A stretch of DNA of 10,042 nucleotides, from NCBI GenBank assembly GCA_900765125.1, contig CAAFQL010000186.1:1-10042 (forward strand). Reading direction: 5' to 3'. The stretch comes from Oscillospiraceae bacterium. Its GTDB lineage: Bacteria; Bacillota; Clostridia; Oscillospirales; Ruminococcaceae. Below the pieces are notes generated by a model. The model made no database searches, was not told where the DNA came from, and saw only the letters and a program-made list of their open reading frames with translations. Position 1 is the first letter of the stretch. Every line of letters begins with the position of its first letter. Position numbers and translations under genes: made by a program. Of the stretch, positions 7,283-10,042 are shown one piece after another.

Positions 7283-8032
7283 TTAAACAATAAATCCTGC
7301 ACTTCTGAATGAATCTATTGCACTTCCCAGAATCTCTGCATTTGTTTTGGATACTGAGTGAAGCAATAGTATCTCACCACCGTGTACGCTCTTTCTGAGA
7401 CCTTCAAGTGCTGATGCACAATCAGGCTGCGAATCTGTCTGCCAGTCTACATAGGCATAGCTCCAGAACAGAGTCTTATAGCCCAGATCACATACTGTTT
7501 TTATACGATCCTCGGAATATTCTCCGCAGGGAAATCTGAAATACTGCATTTCATAGCCGTATTCATTCTTAACGTATTCATGCAGTGACATGATCTCCTG
7601 TCTGGCTTCCTCCTCACTGAGCTTTGGAAGGCTTGCATGGGTCATGCCATGATTACCAAGAACATGACCTTCATCTATCATTCGCTTTACAAGTGCAGTT
7701 TCTTTTTTAGCGTAATCTCCCGTCAGGAAGAATATCGCTTTAACATTCTTCTCTTTTAATGTGTCAAGAATATCCGCTGTATAGCCGTTTTCATACCCTT
7801 GGTCAAATGTTATTATAACACGCTGTCGATCGGGTGTTGTGGCATATGCGTTATATTCACAGTACCTGTTGTCAAATGAAACTGCATCACCGGGACGATT
7901 TTCACAGTCCACCGATGTCCCTTGTCCATATCCGATAGCAGTATTATCAGCAAAAACATTCTCAGGTGCCGTCATAAGAACGGTTGCCATAATAAATGCT
8001 GCCGCTGCTCCTTTAATACGACACTTTGTCAT
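7283..8032 (-). CDS. PdaA-like polysaccharide (peptidoglycan) deacetylase, CE4/NodB fold, secreted
   Basis: A 249-residue exported deacetylase. In sporulating Bacillus, PdaA removes the acetyl group from muramic acid as a step toward muramic delta-lactam in spore cortex; whether this host sporulates is unknown. A signal peptide covers about residues 1-28 (MTKCRIKG, hydrophobic core, VFA|DN). CE4 motifs are all present: ITFDQGYENGYT at 74-85, His128 and His132 (NHGMTH), RFPCG at 166-170, DW at 196-197 and LLLHS at 222-226. TFDQGYENG, rather than the TFDDG of ordinary chitin or peptidoglycan deacetylases, is the PdaA-type signature (Bacillus has Asn where this has Gln). Start choice: ATG 8032 has AGAAGGAG (8043-8050) 10 nt upstream and begins the signal peptide; the frame extends to a TTG at 8095 without support. 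It ends abruptly after GFIV, slightly short for the family. Confidence 0.88.
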   Translation of the reverse strand: MTKCRIKGAAAAFIMATVLMTAPENVFADNTAIGYGQGTSVDCENRPGDAVSFDNRYCEYNAYATTPDRQRVIITFDQGYENGYTADILDTLKEKNVKAIFFLTGDYAKKETALVKRMIDEGHVLGNHGMTHASLPKLSEEEARQEIMSLHEYVKNEYGYEMQYFRFPCGEYSEDRIKTVCDLGYKTLFWSYAYVDWQTDSQPDCASALEGLRKSVHGGEILLLHSVSKTNAEILGSAIDSFRSAGFIV

Positions 8033-8042
8033 ACCTTTGGTG

Positions 8043-8064
8043 CTCCTTCTGCGGATCCCTCCGC
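8043..8064 (-). promoter_or_regulatory. Ribosome binding site and adjacent small hairpin of the deacetylase gene
   Basis: AGAAGGAG (minus strand, 8043-8050) sets the start at 8032. Immediately upstream, 8051-8064 can form a 5-bp GC-rich stem (GCGGA/TCCGC, 4-nt loop GGGA). The hairpin abuts but does not cover the binding site; a regulatory role is only a possibility. Confidence 0.45.
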
Positions 8065-8110
8065 ACTTACAGTATAACCTTTCTGCATCATACAATACGT
8101 GGAAATATAT

Positions 8111-8152
8111 TCAAAAAAACAAAACACCGACACGTTCAAAACGTATCGGTGC
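8111..8152 (-). terminator. Intrinsic terminator of ireB
   Basis: On the minus strand, 8152-8124 folds into a stem of about 12 bp (CACCGA and ACGTT paired with AACGT and TCGGTG, one G-U wobble between them) with a 3-nt loop, followed by TTTTGTTTTTTT. It starts 9 bp past the ireB stop codon. It separates ireB from the deacetylase gene, which must therefore have its own promoter between about 8033 and 8123; none there is clear. Confidence 0.9.
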
Positions 8153-8160
8153 TTATTAAA

Positions 8161-8406
8161 TCAGCCGTTTATATATGACTTTACAAGAGCCTGCAAAAGT
8201 TCATCTCTGTCGATGTGACGGATAATGCTTCTTGCGTTATTGAATGTGGTTATGTATGTCGGATCCTCAGACAAAATATAACCAACTATTTGATTTACAG
8301 GATTATAGCCCTTTTGAACCAGCGCATCATAAACTATCGTCAGGTTTTTCCTCATTTCGATTTCTTTCTCATCGTTTACGGAAAAGGTCATGGTCTTATC
8401 ATACAT
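8161..8406 (-). CDS. ireB: IreB family regulatory phosphoprotein (DUF965)
   Basis: A small cytosolic protein of 81 residues, full length for the family (Bacillus YrzL is close in size). It matches the family along its whole length: FDKTM-like YDKTMTFSV start, VYDALVQKGYNPVNQIVGYILSEDPTYI core, and the ARSIIRHIDRDELLQALVKSY end. In Enterococcus faecalis IreB is phosphorylated by the PASTA-domain Ser/Thr kinase IreK and restrains cephalosporin resistance. The start is supported by AAGGAGG 9 nt upstream. In most Firmicutes the gene sits between alaS and ruvX (yqgF); here it is a one-gene unit with its own promoter (8441-8469) and terminator (8111-8152), between a deacetylase and cellulosomal genes. 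Confidence 0.95.
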   Translation of the reverse strand: MYDKTMTFSVNDEKEIEMRKNLTIVYDALVQKGYNPVNQIVGYILSEDPTYITTFNNARSIIRHIDRDELLQALVKSYING

Positions 8407-8440
8407 TAATATCCGCCTCCTTAAAATTTTTCATAGGTAT

Positions 8441-8469
8441 ATTATACCCTATTTTCTCTTGATTTACAA
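8441..8469 (-). promoter_or_regulatory. Sigma-A-type promoter of ireB
   Basis: The minus strand reads TTGTAA (8469-8464), exactly 17 bp, then a perfect TATAAT (8446-8441), 34 nt upstream of the ireB start codon. This is the best-defined promoter on the minus strand of the window. Confidence 0.8.
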
Positions 8470-8530
8470 GGGCTTTTTAATATTTTTTTCTAAAGTGACA
8501 ATGATTTTGCCGTTTTAGTAAATTTTAAAG

Positions 8531-8553
8531 GTGCTTATTTGTAAATAATGCAC
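8531..8553 (-). terminator. Weak hairpin downstream of the dockerin gene pair, possible terminator
   Basis: GTGC-TTATTT and AAATAA-GCAC form a stem of about 10 bp with one bulged base and a 2-nt loop. On the minus strand it is followed by CTTTAAAATTT, a poor T-run. It lies between the end of the dockerin gene (8628) and the ireB promoter, where a terminator would be expected, but an AT-rich chance hairpin is equally possible. Confidence 0.3.
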
Positions 8554-8627
8554 AAAAACAAATTCAACTATTATACAAATAAATAAAAATGAAATCACCT
8601 TTGCAGACGATTCCCATTTTAGAAAAT

Positions 8628-9749
8628 TCAATTGCCGGAGACTATTGTCTCCCAGTCTGGCTCAAGTCCGGCAAGGCTCTGCGCATAATATGTAAGTATA
8701 TTAGTCGCATCTGAAATATCTATCTGAGCATTTTCGCTGTCTGCACCATTTATACTTTCTGTATCAGTATCAGCGAGATAATATGAAAATTTATTAAGTT
8801 CTTCATCGTCCTTGAATGACGCTTCAAGACCTGCGGTTCTTTTTGCATAATATCCAAGTGCTGCTGTAGAATCGCTTATATCAACTACTCCATCAAGAGT
8901 TACATCGCCTTTAAGTTCGGGATTTGCTTCGCCGAGACAAACAACAGACTTTTTATTTGTTCGTAAGTTTTCAATATTACCATCACCAAATGATGAATAA
9001 CAAAGAGTAATCACATTTTTAATTGCCAATGGCGAAGATATTGATGTTAAAGCATTTCTTCTTAAACTACTCACGTCTACTTCTATTCCATCAGTTGCAC
9101 TTTCTGACAAAAGAACAAACTTATATCTTCCCTGTAAGTCATGAATATCCGCATAATTAGATGAGCTTAATTCACCATCTATTTTGAGCAAAGATAAATC
9201 CTCTATATACTCAAACTTTCCACCTTCATCATTTATAATAATATAAGGATTCTCAGAAATACCATTTGGTTCAAAAGAAACACCTTCTAAAAACGCAGTG
9301 TAATCAGTATAGGAATACTTAGGTGCAATAAGGACGGCTTTGTCAAAATACCAATCGTATACAACATTAACTGCTTCTCCAAAAGTAACTGTTTCAAAGT
9401 TAATAGATTCATCTGTATAGCACTGATAAAAGTCAGTCCATATGTTGTTAGCAAGACTCTCTATTCGTTTATCAAACACAATGTGTTTTACCTGAGAGAG
9501 ATATGCTCTCCACGGTCTTGCCTCATAATCGTCACTTTTTCCTCCAGTGCTCAGTGTAACATATTCATTAGATGTGTAATTTTCATCAACAGAAAATGTA
9601 AGAGTATCACCTGAGAATTCCCAGCTGAACTTTTCATTAAATGTGCCTGATGTGGGAGTTTCTTCTGCATATACAGAAATAGAATTAGAAAATGCAGCGA
9701 TCATTGAAAGGCTTAATACATAAGCTGTTATCTTATTTTTAGCTTTCAT
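8628..9749 (-). CDS. Secreted dockerin protein with BspA-like N-terminal module, function unknown
   Basis: A 373-residue exported protein. Residues 1-28 are a signal peptide (MKAKNK, hydrophobic core, VYA|EE). Residues about 41-105 (WEFSGDTLTFS, then RPWRAYLSQVKHIVFD) look like the leader module of BspA-type leucine-rich-repeat proteins, which normally reads W.L..GTL.ISG...PW....I..V.I. No clear repeats follow; residues about 110-275 match nothing I recognise. The dockerin fills about 280-367: first loop Asp282, Asp286, Asp290, Asp293 with the helix STAALGYYAKRTAGLE; second loop starts at Asp327/Asp329 but carries an insertion of roughly 10 residues before IDISDATNILTYYAQSLAGLE. It is expected to be anchored to a cohesin, perhaps as an adhesion or binding protein rather than an enzyme. 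GGGAG lies 7 nt before the start. The gene begins 14 bp after the stop of the upstream dockerin gene, so both form an operon. Confidence 0.88.
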   Translation of the reverse strand: MKAKNKITAYVLSLSMIAAFSNSISVYAEETPTSGTFNEKFSWEFSGDTLTFSVDENYTSNEYVTLSTGGKSDDYEARPWRAYLSQVKHIVFDKRIESLANNIWTDFYQCYTDESINFETVTFGEAVNVVYDWYFDKAVLIAPKYSYTDYTAFLEGVSFEPNGISENPYIIINDEGGKFEYIEDLSLLKIDGELSSSNYADIHDLQGRYKFVLLSESATDGIEVDVSSLRRNALTSISSPLAIKNVITLCYSSFGDGNIENLRTNKKSVVCLGEANPELKGDVTLDGVVDISDSTAALGYYAKRTAGLEASFKDDEELNKFSYYLADTDTESINGADSENAQIDISDATNILTYYAQSLAGLEPDWETIVSGN

Positions 9750-9763
9750 AAAATCACTCCCTT

Positions 9764-10042
9764 TTAATTTGCAGCAAGATATTGATCAAGCTTCACAATA
9801 TCAATCATACTTACGCTGCCATCAAGATTAAAATCAGCAGCAGCTACATTTGTAACAAATGAATAATGATTACTTCCATCAGCATATTTAATATCAAGTG
9901 TAGAACTTTCAGCTAAAAATTGAAGCAAAAGCGTAGAGTCAGCTTTATTTACAAGACCATCATGATTGACATCTCCCTTTGCGTATGTTTCATAAGCAAA
10001 TACATCATCAGCAATTGCTTCCTCTCCAGCCATATCTACTGA
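9764..10042 (-). CDS. C-terminal dockerin of a larger secreted protein, cut by the window edge
   Basis: The frame is open to the right edge, so the ATG at 10033 is most likely internal. The 92 visible residues are nearly all dockerin: first calcium loop GDVNHDGLVNKAD followed by STLLLQFLAE, and second loop AADFNLDGSVSMID followed by IVKLDQYLAAN, ending the protein. The linker between the halves (about 24 residues, including SNHYSFV) is longer than usual. What the dockerin is attached to, probably a catalytic or binding module, lies beyond the window. The stop codon overlaps the leader of the next dockerin gene (14-bp gap), so the two are very likely translated from one mRNA. This dockerin differs from both others here: its loops are complete and it lacks the YYA..AGLE helix. 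Confidence 0.88.
   Translation of the reverse strand, partial: SVDMAGEEAIADDVFAYETYAKGDVNHDGLVNKADSTLLLQFLAESSTLDIKYADGSNHYSFVTNVAAADFNLDGSVSMIDIVKLDQYLAAN

Noticed and set aside
8033..8095. Extension of the deacetylase to a TTG start at 8095
   Set aside because: It would put 21 extra residues, including a Cys-rich stretch, before the signal peptide, and the good AGAAGGAG site belongs to the ATG at 8032.
9764..10033. A complete 89-residue dockerin protein starting at the ATG at 10033
   Set aside because: The frame continues open to the window edge, there is no signal peptide, and no ribosome binding site is visible in the few bases upstream; it is the tail of a larger protein.
1..10042. CRISPR array, tRNA, rRNA, transposase or phage genes
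   Set aside because: Reading both strands showed no regularly spaced repeats, no cloverleaf or rRNA-like segments, and no mobile-element protein motifs apart from the fold-back repeat.

Overview
The window looks like chromosome of a fibre-degrading, AT-rich Firmicute of the Ruminococcus type (R. flavefaciens / R. albus / R. champanellensis group, Oscillospiraceae). This rests on three secreted proteins that carry C-terminal dockerin modules (the plugs that dock enzymes onto cohesins of a cellulosome), a GH9 cellulase with a CBM4-like module, a Gram-positive IreB homologue, and AGGAGG-type ribosome binding sites with classical TTGACA/TATAAT-like promoters. The genus is inferred from family resemblance and was not tested by a search.

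Layout. Positions 1-1410 (minus) hold the N-terminal 470 codons of a GH9 endoglucanase that runs off the left edge. Positions 1590-3686 (minus) encode a secreted CotH-kinase-like protein ending in a dockerin. Positions 3696-4628 are a gene-poor stretch with a 163-bp fold-back repeat (3902-4064), the 33-codon remnant of an ECF-type sigma factor gene (4236-4337, minus), and a strong plus-strand promoter (4541-4569). That promoter drives a two-gene plus-strand operon: an acyl-CoA synthetase of the AMP-binding superfamily (4629-6296) and, 9 bp later, a diacylglycerol/lipid kinase (6306-7199), closed by an intrinsic terminator (7214-7256). All later genes are on the minus strand: a PdaA-like polysaccharide deacetylase (7283-8032), the one-gene ireB unit with its own promoter and terminator (8161-8406), and a tandem pair of dockerin proteins (8628-9749, and the C-terminal end of another at 9764-10042) that runs off the right edge.

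How the genes work together. The left and right flanks are extracellular fibre-degradation genes: a cellulase, a dockerin-borne CotH protein, a dockerin protein with a BspA-like N-terminal module, and a third dockerin protein. The three dockerins differ clearly from each other, which suggests several cohesin partners. The middle holds housekeeping or envelope functions (fatty-acid activation, lipid phosphorylation, peptidoglycan deacetylation, Ser/Thr-kinase signalling through IreB). I see no tRNA, rRNA, CRISPR array, transposase or phage gene. The less ordinary points are the CotH-dockerin fusion with its cysteine-rich dockerin, the dockerin with an expanded second calcium loop, the fold-back repeat beside a decapitated sigma-factor gene, and ireB lying outside its usual alaS-ireB-ruvX neighbourhood.
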